A stretch of 64,000 nt of DNA from Tubulanus polymorphus (Eukaryota; Nemertea; Palaeonemertea; Tubulaniformes; Tubulanidae). Shown in pieces: positions 43,290 through 54,112 of this stretch. Within the stretch, counting starts at the first letter, position 1, and each line of letters opens with the position of its first letter. Position numbers and translations under genes: made by a program. The stretch lies in the NCBI RefSeq assembly GCF_964204645.1, contig NC_134028.1, forward strand, positions 18,078,153 to 18,142,152, read 5' to 3'. The notes beneath the pieces are model-generated. The model was not told where the DNA came from. It made no database searches and saw only the letters and a program-made list of their open reading frames with translations.

Positions 43290-45230
43290 ATCAACGCGAA
43301 TGGGCATCATATAAACAAACCTTTAGTGATGGCGACCTGCTGCTGGCATCGATAACTATCCGAACTGGGGTTGTCTCACAATCTTTGAATATAGGAATAG
43401 AAATGCCTAATAGAAATAGGAAAGTGCAGAATGAAATAGCAATCTTCTTCTGACAGGGCGATTTTCTTTTCACGAATTTCAGAGACGCAATTTTTCTCAA
43501 TATTTTCACGTATTACCTCTACATAGTTATCTACAAGGTGTAATGTAGATAATTTAGCTATTACTGGTTTGATTCGAGATTGACAAGCCAGCAAATTATT
43601 CTTTAATTCCAGATGGCCCGGCCGCCACTGTAGTCGAACGTGGTACTGGCCATCTATGAACTGAATTTTATTGTTGTATTCTTTTTGAATACTTCATCGG
43701 AATCAACGCTATTTTCGTTCTGAATTAACCACAATTCGACAATACGTTCTACTATTTCATTTTCAGCATGAATTGACCTTAAGTCTGTGGTCCTCCCAAT
43801 CAACATCGTCATAGAACATTTGCTCGCAGAAGTAATGCATTAACCACTTAATACCTTACCACAGTATAATCTACCAATGCTTCAAGGCCCATGGGCCTTT
43901 TGTTTTCTATCGTGATCCGCCCTGTCTCCAGTAGGACAGTATTCGCGCTGAATTATAATTAACTACTGTTTTTGCTTAACGTCAGGATTTGTTCCGTTTC
44001 GCATCGATCCCTCAGAATCACCGCACAGACACCGTCTCGAGCTGGTAAGCTGTCATGAAGGCAGGTGTGATGCCTTTCTTCACACTTATAACAAGACTGG
44101 CGTTTGTTGCAATCACTAACCCGATGGTTATTTTGCAAACAGTTGTAACATAAACATTTCGCAACCCACTGCCGCCAAATTCTCCGCTATACATTTCAGG
44201 AATTTGCGGGCTCCCCCACACAGCAGGCATTTCATGTTATTCGTAGGCCTATTACCTGAGACGATGAATGACAGTAATCGCGCTTTTATCTCCGACCTGC
44301 TCCGCGAGATTTTCTAACTGACCCACGATCGCTTTTAGGAAAAATTTCAAATCGAGTTGGTCATTCTGACCGCTGTTGCTCATTTTTTCGTGCACAATCT
44401 TGGGCAATTTCCTCTCCATCAATGGTGCGATAAAGGATGCACACACATCTACATCCACTCCAAGATGTTTAAGCGATCTTAAGTTTCCGTTTGATTGATT
44501 GCAGAAGGAACTTTAGCTATTGTAATTGTTCGCTGGTGGATCTGCATCGTAGTTGTTGCTGACGTGGGCTTTAGCGATTTTCCGGGGCTGCCCAAACCCA
44601 TCGTTTAAATCTCGACTAATGTTTCTAAGTTTTCATCGGATGCATGCAGTCCCTTGACGGCTTCGGCTGCTGAACCGTGTAGCTGGCCGGCTATATAATA
44701 GAACTTGGTGATTTTCGAGTACTTTTTTCAAGACCGTCAAGGGTGATGGTGTCCCAAAAAGCTGTCCACTTCGTGAATGTGCAATCAAAGGTAGGCAGTC
44801 GCAATTTCAGCAACAATGCTGTCTGTTGGGATGATTCGCTATTTGAGTTGTTTTTCGTTGTTCCTTGTTTGTAATTCTCAATGAATTTTTGTATTACCAA
44901 TAACTTCATTCTGTCGCTTCGGCTTCTCTCTGCTGCAGTTCTCATCTGAGCGTCGAGTTGTGTGATTTCGGTATCATCCATTCACTATTCCTTCGGCAGC
45001 TTTGTAATCGCTGCAGACATTCTTCCTGCGTCCAATTTCACTTTCAGCAATTGTGTTCAATTCCGATTACTAGCTGTTGCGCTTCTTGATCTCATCTACT
45101 CAATCGACTCTGCATTGTGTTTTTTACTCACTGGACATCCTGGTCACGGCATCAATGTCGAAATCATCGAGAGGGGACTAGGACGGAGCTACAGAAAGAT
45201 GGTTTAAGAAAGACAACTGCATTCGTATTT
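43290..45230 (-). pseudogene. BEL/Pao retrotransposon gag-pol remnant
   Basis: On the minus strand, frames in order give LRLPTFDCTFTKWTAFWD (BEL gag), a leucine-rich VGQLENLAEQV segment, a zinc-knuckle-like Cys/His region near 44050-44200 (CYKCEERHHTCLH in a shifted frame), and a pol segment upstream of the reverse transcriptase (VRLQWRPGHLELKNNLLACQ near 43600). Multiple stops and frameshifts break it, and no protease, RT core or LTR is recognised. It lies antisense in the gene A intron between exons 4 and 5. Confidence 0.75.
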
Positions 45231-45340
45231 CTGATTTTATGATAATGATAATACTTCTGTTGTCGAGGCGCACATCTGGGTTGAGTTACAGTACAGCATG
45301 ATAATGTTTATATCTCAGACAGTTGCGTTGGAAGCGCATT

Positions 45341-46285
45341 GGAAGGCCCAGTCAGAATCAAGATGGCCGACTGGCAGCCATTATTGTTTGCCAACATCAG
45401 CACTTTTTACACATTTTTCAAGTTTTCGAGGGAAATTTTCAAGATACTCAAATCAATTGATCTTTCGTGCCCAAAAATGTCAATTTTGGCCTGAATTCCA
45501 AGTCCTGTAGCTTCCTACTGGTTTGCCATTTTTCATTGAAATTTGTGATGGGTATTCTAAGGAAAGGGATTTCTTATACATCAAAAGGTATTTTTGATCT
45601 GCCAATTATCACGCAATTGGCACCCATCTTAGTATCATCAGTACTCATTTGTAGGTGGAAAAAAGTTGTTTTTTTTTTAATATCAAGACTGTTATTGTTA
45701 TTGTTATATGAATATTGTTATTAGCACTGTCATAAGAAACATCTCCTAACATGGAAATGGAATCGCCTCATTCTTTGTTCTTGCAACCAGGGCGAGTTAA
45801 ATAGTGAATAATGTATAACTTGTCTATTTATTGGTACCTATGTAGCCTATATTTTGTAAGCACAATCAATTGCAAAGTTGTAGCTCATAACATGTGCTGA
45901 TGTTGTTGTGAGTTTCAATGTCATTGATTTTGGCCAGGGCCGTTGAATAATAGAATAACTCAGTATTTCCACATTATATTGGTACCTAAGCAAATTTTGT
46001 TACCATTTTTGTAGCAAATTTGTAGCTCATAATATGTTCTATAATTGTTTGCGTTTTAAGGTCATTGGTTTCTGCATATGGCCATCAGGGGAATTGAATA
46101 ATACAATTACTTAGTATTTCTATGTTATATTGGTACCTATGCATATTTTCATATTACAATCAATAGTAAAATTGTAGCTCATGACATGTTCTATGATTGT
46201 GGTGAGTTTCAAGATCATTGGGTTTGCATATGGTCACCAGGGGGCATTGAATAGTAGAATGATTTAGTAACAGTATTGTAGAGAA
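45341..46285 (+). repeat. Family Y copy without 5' hairpin
   Basis: It starts in the body (GTCAGAATCAAGATGGCCGA), continues through GTCAATTTTGGCCTGAATTC and GCACCCATCTTAGTATCATC, and has four diverged core units (ACAATCAATTGCAAAGTTGT; TCACCAGGGGGCATTGAATA near 46237). The 3' end is missing. Confidence 0.8.
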
Positions 46286-46329
46286 AATAAGATTTGTGTC
46301 AACGTCTCTAAAACGATATAATGAAGGTC

Positions 46330-46650
46330 TACAAACAGTCTACTTGTAACTTGGATGATTGGACCAGATGGTTATTTGACTTTGGAAAATCGATTGTTAG
46401 GCCTTATTTTGTCTTTATGGATTTCGAATTGCATTTGATAAGGCACTACATCAGCGATAACTAAACAAGCCTCTAGGAAATAGATTAGAGTATCAATGAT
46501 GGGTCGCTTAAATGGCTCAGTTGTTTTCTCCGGTCGAAAACAGGGGGCCGAAATCAACCGAACTGTCTATTCTTGGAAATAAGTAGATCTAAATAGTGGA
46601 GTCGCTGAAGGTAGTATTCTGAATGGTCTTCTCTGATACTGGTCTTCTGG
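46330..46650 (+). pseudogene. LINE reverse transcriptase scrap
   Basis: Diverged matches to the fragment at 63240-63712 (opposite strand): TGCATTTGATAAGGCAC (AFDKA), and GGAGTCGCTGAAGGTAGTAT, which corresponds to GV-QGSIL. No continuous frame remains. Confidence 0.45.
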
Positions 46651-46828
46651 TGTTTATTGTGACAACCATTTTCAAAGTTATCAAGGTTGCTGGACATCTA
46701 GTTGGCTGAATGAAGTGATAATTCACATGAATTTGCCTAATTGATGATTAGTTGTTTTTCAGGTTTGAATTTATTTTGAGTTCTGCTTTTTTACTATTAA
46801 CCAAATATATGTATTTTCTTTTTGAAAG

Positions 46829-46957
46829 GATATGGGGCAAGCTATAAAATTGAATACTTCAGTGAATATGATAATAGAAGTGAAAGATGTCCAGGACAGC
46901 TCACCAAGATTTCTCAATGCTCCAATCAGTTTATTCACCTCAGAAGATAAACCTGTA
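46829..46957 (+). CDS. Cadherin gene A, exon 5 (EC2-EC3 linker)
   Basis: A 129-base exon (43 codons), phase 0 at both ends, with acceptor TTTTCTTTTTGAAAG and donor GTGAGT. It encodes TSVNMIIEVKDVQDSSPRFL and SLFTSEDKPV. DVQDSSPRF is the EC2-EC3 linker, a variant of DxNDNxPxF. CDHR1, as I recall it, has DVQDMAPVF at the same place, the main reason for choosing CDHR1 over classical or Fat-type cadherins. Confidence 0.88.
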
Positions 46958-48500
46958 GTGAGTATCCCATATATCCCCTGAATCACATACCTAGGTAGGC
47001 CTATTAAATAATTTGCATAATGTGAAGTAGTTTGAGCTCTGCCAGTTGCACACTGCCAAGGCTTAGTTTTAACATCAGTCTAAGATAATCTTGCATCTAC
47101 ATGTATAGCCGTTTTAATAGCTTACGACCAGTGTTATGAATCAGTGCTGGCCATTTCAAATTTTATAATACTGAGATGATTTTTGGGTGAAACTAGTGTC
47201 TGCAGTTAACTTAGCATTACTCAGAAACTACTCAACCTATATAAACAGACTATATACCAAATTTGAGATATGAATCAGGGCTACATTTCAGAATAGTTTT
47301 CCATGGTTCAGATTGGTGTGTTGAGGTCATGTGACCAATGTCAGCCATCTATGATTCGAAATTACCATGGCAATTTCTGGAATAGCAGCCTGGAAAAATA
47401 GTAATCCTCAAAATAGAGCCATATTCCATATAGAAATGGATAACTAGACTTCTTTTCTATGATATGATGACCAAAGAAATTTATTTGAACGAAATGTTTC
47501 ATAGAAATATGGTACGGAAATATAGAACTCGACCGTGAACAATATCGTATTGGTGGGGTATCGTTTGATCTGGGTGACCCCTGGGCACCTCAGACTGCAC
47601 AGATGATGATAGAATCTGTCATTTGTATTCTTCAGAATCAATTTATGTAAAGATTGAGAAACAATTTTTGCGTTATTTACTTGAAATGAAATCCCAATTG
47701 CTTATCATATATGTATCTAGGTCACTAGGCCTAAGGTACCCCCTAGACCTATTGAAACAAAAAAATTATTGTTATCTGTAATCATCAATACCTTCATAAA
47801 CAGATTATCCCTCTCCTCAGGCCATGTCAGAGCGATTCTCGCCGTTGGAATTCAATTCAATATCATCTTTACGCTTCAGTGACTGTTAGTCTCCAATTCG
47901 GTGCCATTTTGCCTTTTATTTTACCACGAAACTTGTCAAAAGTTCATAAAACTTTTAAATTCACTCACAAAATCTACCGGAGCACCACCTGGTAGATGTT
48001 TACTACCACCAGGAAGCGTTCAAATACAATAGGGTTCGAGTCCCGACATAATAATCTAATGCAAAGTGACCCCATTCGGGGAATGGGGTGCGTACATTCT
48101 GCATATGTTTTACTGGCTTCCTGGAAGGTGGTGCGTACTGAAAGGGTTAAAACCATTTCAGGGGTTAAATCACAACTTTTTAACTAGGTTTTCATTTTAA
48201 TCTTGGCATACAACTCTAGAATTGGCTGTGTCCTTCAGTTTTGGTGCTCAAAAGTAAAATGTACTCAGTTTATTCTAATGGACCCATCGCTCTTTCTTGA
48301 CTCATGACTGAAACAACGAACAATCAACCAGATGGCAGCAGTCTTATTTTGTTATTAGTCAAAGCTTGGAATTGGGCATCAAATGCGCCAAAAACCCATT
48401 GAAATGTCAAAATTTCATAAAATTCCTTTACCTTTTTTTGTCCAAAAAGTAATTTTTGACCCGAATTCAGTGCGCTGTAGCTTCCTGATGGTTTACTTTT
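46958..48500. other. Gene A intron, no recognised feature
   Basis: No exon and no repeat shared with other parts of the window, apart from a B-box-like GGGTTCGAGTCCC at about 48030 without a convincing A box. Confidence 0.4.
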
Positions 48501-49250
48501 TAGCCCACTCAGGACCTTCGTCCCAGCAGGCTATTGCATTCACTTTTCGTCCGTCAGTTCGTAGACGGAAATCAGTTATTTTTGGAAGTTTTAAAGACGC
48601 TTCAATGTAATGTTTTGATATTTGGGTTATACATGCATCTACCCTAGGCACATCTTCAGGTCAAAAACTGACCCTGTCAGAATCAAGATGGCCGAGTGGC
48701 AGCCATTGTTGATATGCCAAAATCAGCACTTTTTATACATTTTTGAACTATTTGAGGGAAATTTTGAAGGCGCTTTGATCAATTGCGATGATCATTCATA
48801 TATATTTGAAAGCAACAATACAAGGGCCCATCAGCATAAGTAAAAATGGGTCAATTGGTCTCAAGATGGCTGTCCTATGACCATTGTGCCAAAAATGTAA
48901 GCTAAAGCCCAAATTCTGAGTCCTATAGCTTCCTACTGGTTTGCCATTTTTAACATAAATTAGTTTACTGTATGGAATGGGATCTTTAATACCTGTGACA
49001 GGTATATTTGATTTGCCAATTATCATGCAATTGGTAGCCATCTTAGTGTCATCAGTACTCATTCATAGGTGAAAAAAGTTTTTCCACATTATATTGATAC
49101 CTAAGCATATTTTGTTGCCATACTCCATAGCAAAGTTGTATCTCGTGACATATTCTTTTATTGTGGCGAGTTTCAAGGTCATTGGGTTTTGCATATGGTC
49201 ATTGGGGGCGTTGAATAGTAGAATAACTTAGTTTTTTCATATTATATTCA
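48501..49250 (+). repeat. Family Y, 5' half
   Basis: TAGCCCACTCAGGACCTTCG hairpin, GTAGACGGAAATCAGTTATT, the body with CAAGATGGCC, and a single core unit ending GGGGGCGTTGAATAG. Truncated after about 750 bases. Confidence 0.85.
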
Positions 49251-49555
49251 GTGTTACCAGTTTTTCGGAAATTTCTGCATTTCAGAAATTTTGAAAACCT
49301 GAAAACCATCTCCGGAATTTCCAGAAATTCGTCTCTCTGACCTGTCTATGATAATAAATAACGATTTTAACGATTTCTCTGTTTCTATTGTTGAATAAGG
49401 GAGCATATCAAAATTTCAGTAGTTCGTCAATTAGAATAACTTTCTAATTGGTTTTAACCCCTCCCCCTTTGATAAGACACATGCCAAAGTTGGAAATATT
49501 GATTTTCTAATGAGAGACCACAGACAAAGATAAGACATTTTCACGAGTGTTTATT

Positions 49556-49677
49556 AGGTCAGCCATTGGCTGAGCCTACTGTACAAAAGAATCGAATTTA
49601 AAGGACTTGGTTTCTAGAAGAAAGTCTTTTTCACTGTGCAACTGAGCATAGGCCTATATTCATACTAATCAATCCTT
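49556..49677 (+). repeat. Family X, 5' fragment
   Basis: AGGTCAGCCATTGGCTGAGC after TT, then CACTGTGCAACTGAGCATAG. It ends 11 bases before gene A exon 6, so X sequence may provide the branch and pyrimidine tract of that acceptor. Confidence 0.7.
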
Positions 49678-49688
49678 TTTACTTGTAG

Positions 49689-49764
49689 AATTCAAAATTA
49701 GGAGTCGTACAAGCTGTAGATCAAGACGGGACACATAGAAATCTTACCATTCAATTAATTGATG
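49689..49764 (+). CDS. Cadherin gene A, exon 6 (EC3)
   Basis: A 76-base exon with acceptor CTTTTTACTTGTAG and donor GTATGT. It enters in phase 0 and leaves in phase 1. It encodes KLGVVQAVDQDGTHRNLTIQ. V-AVDQDG---N is the DxDxG-N calcium motif of a cadherin repeat, following SEDKPV of exon 5. Confidence 0.85.
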
Positions 49765-49853
49765 GTATGTAACAAATCCTGGATAATTTACTGGAAACAT
49801 GAAATTCAATTGTATTTTTTTCCAAAGATCTATCCCAATGGTTCATTGCTTTT

Positions 49854-51370
49854 TTAGCTCCGCTGTGACTGAAGGTCAGCGGAGATAGGTTAGGGGGTGA
49901 GTGGTCTTCGTCCATCCGTTTGTTTGTTTGATGCGTCTGTCAACTTTTTCTCCAAATTGCTACTAGTCCTACAGTTTAAATCAGATCAATTCTAAATTTG
50001 GTATGAATGTTCAATGGACCAAGGCCTATAAAGTCACAGAGCCATTTTTAGGCCAGCCGTAGGCTGAGCCTATTACCATACAAATGGAGTGAATTGTCAT
50101 GGTTACCGGAACAAATGCTCTTTCACTGTGCAACTGAGCATATATTCATACAAATCATTCATTAGAGTATTATCAGTTCTCCAAACCCTATGAAGCTGAA
50201 TTTTGAAAAAGGGCCACGTTAAAATTTATATGAGCTTTCTCGGGAAAATCTGAATGCAAAGATATCTGTTTTACAAAGCCAATCAGAAAGCAAAGACTCT
50301 TCTATGATTGGCTTCGTCTTTTACGTCCGCGTTTAATTTTATGATCTAAAATTGTATTTCAATATCGATTTATGTGAAATCTTTAGTTGATTTGATTTTT
50401 GGGGGGAAAAGTTTTATTTGCACTACAGAAATATCATTGACAATATGCAAAGTCGGGGAAAAATATAATTTCTCAAATCGGATGGATGACCTTGATATGC
50501 TAATTAGCCATGTGATCAAACTGCAAATTCAATCAAATTTTGTTTTGTAAAAGAATAAATCCAAATCCAAATACAATTTTACTTTCTTGGTCAAATAAAA
50601 CATCAAATCCAATTCAATTTTGTTTTATTGGGCAAATTTCAGAAAATTCGATTCTATTCCGCATTCAAATCAATAAGACCAATGGAAAACATTAATCTGA
50701 GGTATTTGTTCCTGCCAGCTCCAGTCCCTGTATGTGCTATTTATGAAAACAAAATTGTATTGTGCAGATTATTGGTATTGACTCATTATTATTGGTATTG
50801 ACTCAAATTATTGCTGTGTTTTGACAAATGCAACCCACAGAACGCATCATTTGCCATTTTATGAAAAGCTGACAGGCTGGCTATAGTGCCCCTTGGGGCT
50901 CTTGTTTAGATTTGTCCACCAGGAGGCGTCCCTGGGGTGGAGCTTCTATTTCTTTAAATTACTGCTAGTCGTACAGTTTTAATCAGATCAATGTCAAATT
51001 TGGTATGAATGTTCTATGGGCTAAGGCTTACAGATCTATTTTAGAATTTGTCCCTCAGGGTGGCCCTGTTGGGTTTCTATTTCTTCAAATTGCTACTAGT
51101 CTTACAGTTTAACAATTTATCAATTCCACATTTGGTATCAATGTTTGTTCTTAAGATTTTCCCCAGGGGGTGCCCCTATTTCTTCAAATTGCTACTAATC
51201 CTAGTTCTTAATCAGATCAATTCCAAGTTAGGTATGAATATTATTTGGACCAATACCTTCAAAGCACAGAGCCCTTTTTGGATTTGGCAACAAGGGGGCT
51301 CCCGTAGGTATGCAACTTCTATTTCATTAAATCACACAGTCGAGCTATATAAGCTGATAGGCTCCTTGTT
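49854..51370 (+). repeat. Family Z copy interrupted by family X
   Basis: The 5' hairpin TTAGCTCCGCTGTGACTGAA...GGTCAGCGGAG is followed by one unit to GAGCCATTTTT (50049). It resumes at 50908 with AGATTTGTCCACCAGGAGGC. It contains three further units and ends GAGCTATATAAGCTGATAGG, CTCCTTGTT. Units are 150-180 bases. Confidence 0.88.
50050..50907 (+). repeat. Family X, complete copy
   Basis: It opens AGGCCAGCCGTAGGCTGAGC, an imperfect hairpin. The body has ACCATACAAATGGAGTGAAT, TGCAACTGAGCATATATTCA, TGATTGGCTTCG and GCTAATTAGCCATGTGATC. It ends AAAGCTGACAGGCTGGCTAT and CCCCTTGGGGCTCTTGTTT. The 3' GGCTGGC(T) inverts the 5' (G)GCCAGCC. It inserted in Z without visible duplication. At about 858 bases it defines the unit length. 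Confidence 0.88.
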
Positions 51371-52275
51371 AAACATTTGATAGTGATAAATTTCATCAAT
51401 TTATTTGATCTTTGGATGTCTCCATCATGTTTCAGCCATGTTTTGATTTATTTTTGATTCTTTAAGTGTGACTTAATTATGCGTGTGAATAGTATGAGCT
51501 ATGTAAAATCAGTTGCGTAATGCAGTAGTTAATTTTATTTCTGGTTCAACCCTTTAACCGCGGCAATTGGTCGCTGATTTGAATAGACCAGCTATAGTGA
51601 ATAGGATAGTCAAGTATTGATTTCAGTGAAGCATACTTATTCATTTTCCTGTGAGCAGATGGCGACACTGGACGGCCTACAATGTCTAACAAAGCCGGAA
51701 AGTGATATATCATAGGCCTACATTTGGCATGTAGTAGGGGATATAGAAACCATGTGTCACGTGGGTCAGATTTCTGAAGTTGTGAAGATCGTTAGTAGTA
51801 ATGGCCAATGCACAAAAGACGTTCTCTAGTGAGTTTTAAAGATTCTGATGATAATTCGTATTGGGATGAATCTGATGACTGTGCTTGATTATGGATAGCC
51901 CTGGAACTCTGGATGACCTTGGGATCTGTGACCTTGGGGCCAGACCCTGAAGTTAACCCCCAAAGTTTGCACACTTGGTACCTTTCGAAAGCTTATGAAA
52001 AGAGCTTTTATAAAATACATATGATATGGGGTTATCCCTCCTAAGACACCCCTACTAAGTTATTCAGTTTTCCCCTCGCAAGGTCCAAAATCACACACAG
52101 GCCAAAAAATACCGGTTAAAGACTTAATTATATTACTCATCAGATTAACATATGTTTGCCGTATTAAGCTGCCACAAGTTTTTGTATGCAGCACAAATAA
52201 GTTATAACAAGCCTTGATATGTCCTAAATTTTGAGAAAACCCACTTCATGTTTTAAGTTGTATATATTTTATTAG
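51371..52275. other. Gene A intron, no recognised feature
   Basis: No exon, repeat or RNA gene recognised between the Z 3' end and exon 7. Confidence 0.4.
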
Positions 52276-52406
52276 ATGCAAATGGATTCTTTCGTATTGG
52301 AACTAATATCAGTCGTGATCGAAACAATGGAATTCACACAGCCGACATTATATTGAATAAACCACTGAATAGAGAAATAAAAGATCATCACAACATCCGA
52401 TTTAAG
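52276..52406 (+). CDS. Cadherin gene A, exon 7 (EC3)
   Basis: A 131-base exon with acceptor TATATTTTATTAG and donor GTAATA. It enters in phase 1 and leaves in phase 0. It encodes ANGFFRIGTNIS, ADIILNKPLNRE and HHNIRFK. F-I-(n)-G----A-I-L-KPLNRE is the middle of a cadherin repeat, with LNRE replacing the usual LDRE. The next exon would carry the EC3-EC4 linker, but none is found to the end of the window. Confidence 0.88.
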
Positions 52407-52583
52407 GTAATATCCTGTCAATCAGTGTTCTACTTCTACTTTAGAAGTCGATAATTCAATGATAAGACATTTACCCATCATTTACGTAGAGGCCTAGAAT
52501 GTGATGAGGAAAAACATCGTAGACAGAGTCTTGCTAGTAAAACCTTCATGTTCATGTGCACATTGACTGCCCTGATCATTTTT

Positions 52584-53400
52584 AGGCCAGCCGTAGGCTG
52601 AGCATTTTACTATACAAATGGAGCGAATATAAATGACATGGTTTCCTGAGGAATGGCCCTTTTACTCTGCAACTGAGCATATATTCATACGAAGCATTCA
52701 TGAAAGCATTATCTATTCTCCAAATACATAGGGAGCTAAATTTTGAAAAAGGCCGGGGTAGCGTAAAATTTACATGAGATTTTTCTTCAAAAATCTGAAG
52801 GCATGAATATCAGTTTTAAAGAGCCAATCAGAAAACAACGACTCCCCCAATACTGTTTTATTGCCGGGTTTTATTAGGGTTTCTGCTGCTTTCACAGAAA
52901 CCCTATTGTAATTCTGCTGATTATTATCATTATACAAATGGAGCGAATGTAAATGACATGGTTTCCAGAGCAAAGGCTCTTTGACTGTGCAACTGAGCAC
53001 ATATTCATACAAATCATTCATTAGAGCATTATCCGTTCTCCAAACCCTATGAAGCTGAATTTTGAAAAAGGGCCTCGTCAAAATTTATACAAGCTTTTTC
53101 GCGAAAAGCCAATCAGAAAGCAAAGACTCTATGATTGGCTTGTCTGCAGAGATCAGCAGGTGTTCACGTGAACCCGGGGTATGGTCTACCGTTTTACTTC
53201 TGGGTTTTATTTTAACATCTAAAATTGTATTTCAAGATCGATTTCTGTGAAATCTTTTAGGTGAATTGGTTTATTGGAGGCATATTTCTATTTGCGCTTG
53301 AGAAATATTGACAATTATGCAAAGTCCGGGATAAATAGCTTTTTTTCTCAGTCAATAAGCTCGATTAATGAGACCGATTGTGCAATTCTCAATATTAGTA
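52584..53400 (+). repeat. Two family X pieces separated by a family W 5' end
   Basis: 52584-52870 starts AGGCCAGCCGTAGGCTGAGC and runs into the X body. At 52875-52932 a W hairpin (AGGGTTTCTGCTGCTTTCAC, closed by GAAACCCT) with GATTATTATCAT intervenes. At 52933 X resumes at an earlier point (TATACAAATGGAGCGAATGT) and runs to about 53400. The overlap means the two X pieces come from different copies. Confidence 0.75.
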
Positions 53401-53432
53401 AAAATTGCAGTCTTTTCACTGCTAGTGGTTTT

Positions 53433-53680
53433 TAGCCCACTTGGGACTTTAGTCCCAGTGGGCCATTGCGTTCACTTTTCGTCCGTCCGTCCGTAGACGG
53501 AATCCAGTTATTTTGGGAAGTTTTGAAGACGCTTCAATGTAATGTCTTGATATGTGGGTTACACATGTATCTACCCTTGACACATCATCAGCCCAAAGAC
53601 TGGCCTTGTCAGAATCAAGATGGCCGATTGGCAGCCATTGTTGTTTGCCAAAATCAGCACTTTTTACACATTTTCATGGG
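53433..53680 (+). repeat. Family Y, 5' fragment
   Basis: TAGCCCACTTGGGACTTTAG with the closing arm CCCAGTGGGC gives a near-perfect hairpin. CGTCCGTCCGTCCGTAGACG and CAAGATGGCCGATTGGCAGC follow. It ends in CAGCACTTTTTACACATTTT. No feature was recognised from 53681 to 54112. Confidence 0.85.
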
Positions 53681-54112
53681 CTTGCATGCTTGCAAGCCAG
53701 TATTGCTATCACACGGATTGATAACTTGCTTGGGGAGTCGATAACTTTCGTTAGAAACTTTCTTGGGCTCTGATATTTACACACATTAAATGCAGTGATA
53801 AAATCTAGGTTCCTTTTGTTTATTGGCTATATCGGTTGTCGTTTTCATTTTTTTATGATTTTGTTTAATCGTTTTTGTTATTTCAGCAGTGCATACCAAC
53901 CTTGGTTGAGCGTGCGTGATCAGTCTTGAAATTGGTATTCATGCGCGGCGTTGTACTGCCGACAATTCAATTCATTCTTTATTGACAATTAAAATTTCAC
54001 AATAAAACATTTACTTTCACGTTTTTAAAAATTCTTTTAATTTTCTTTTACTTTCATTGGGTGCTTGCATTAGCGGCCATTTGAAAAATCTCTGTATGGA
54101 CATTCATATTTT

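Noticed and set aside
48010-48110. B-box-like GGGTTCGAGTCCC in a gene A intron
   Set aside because: No A box at the right spacing and no SINE body or tail; probably chance.
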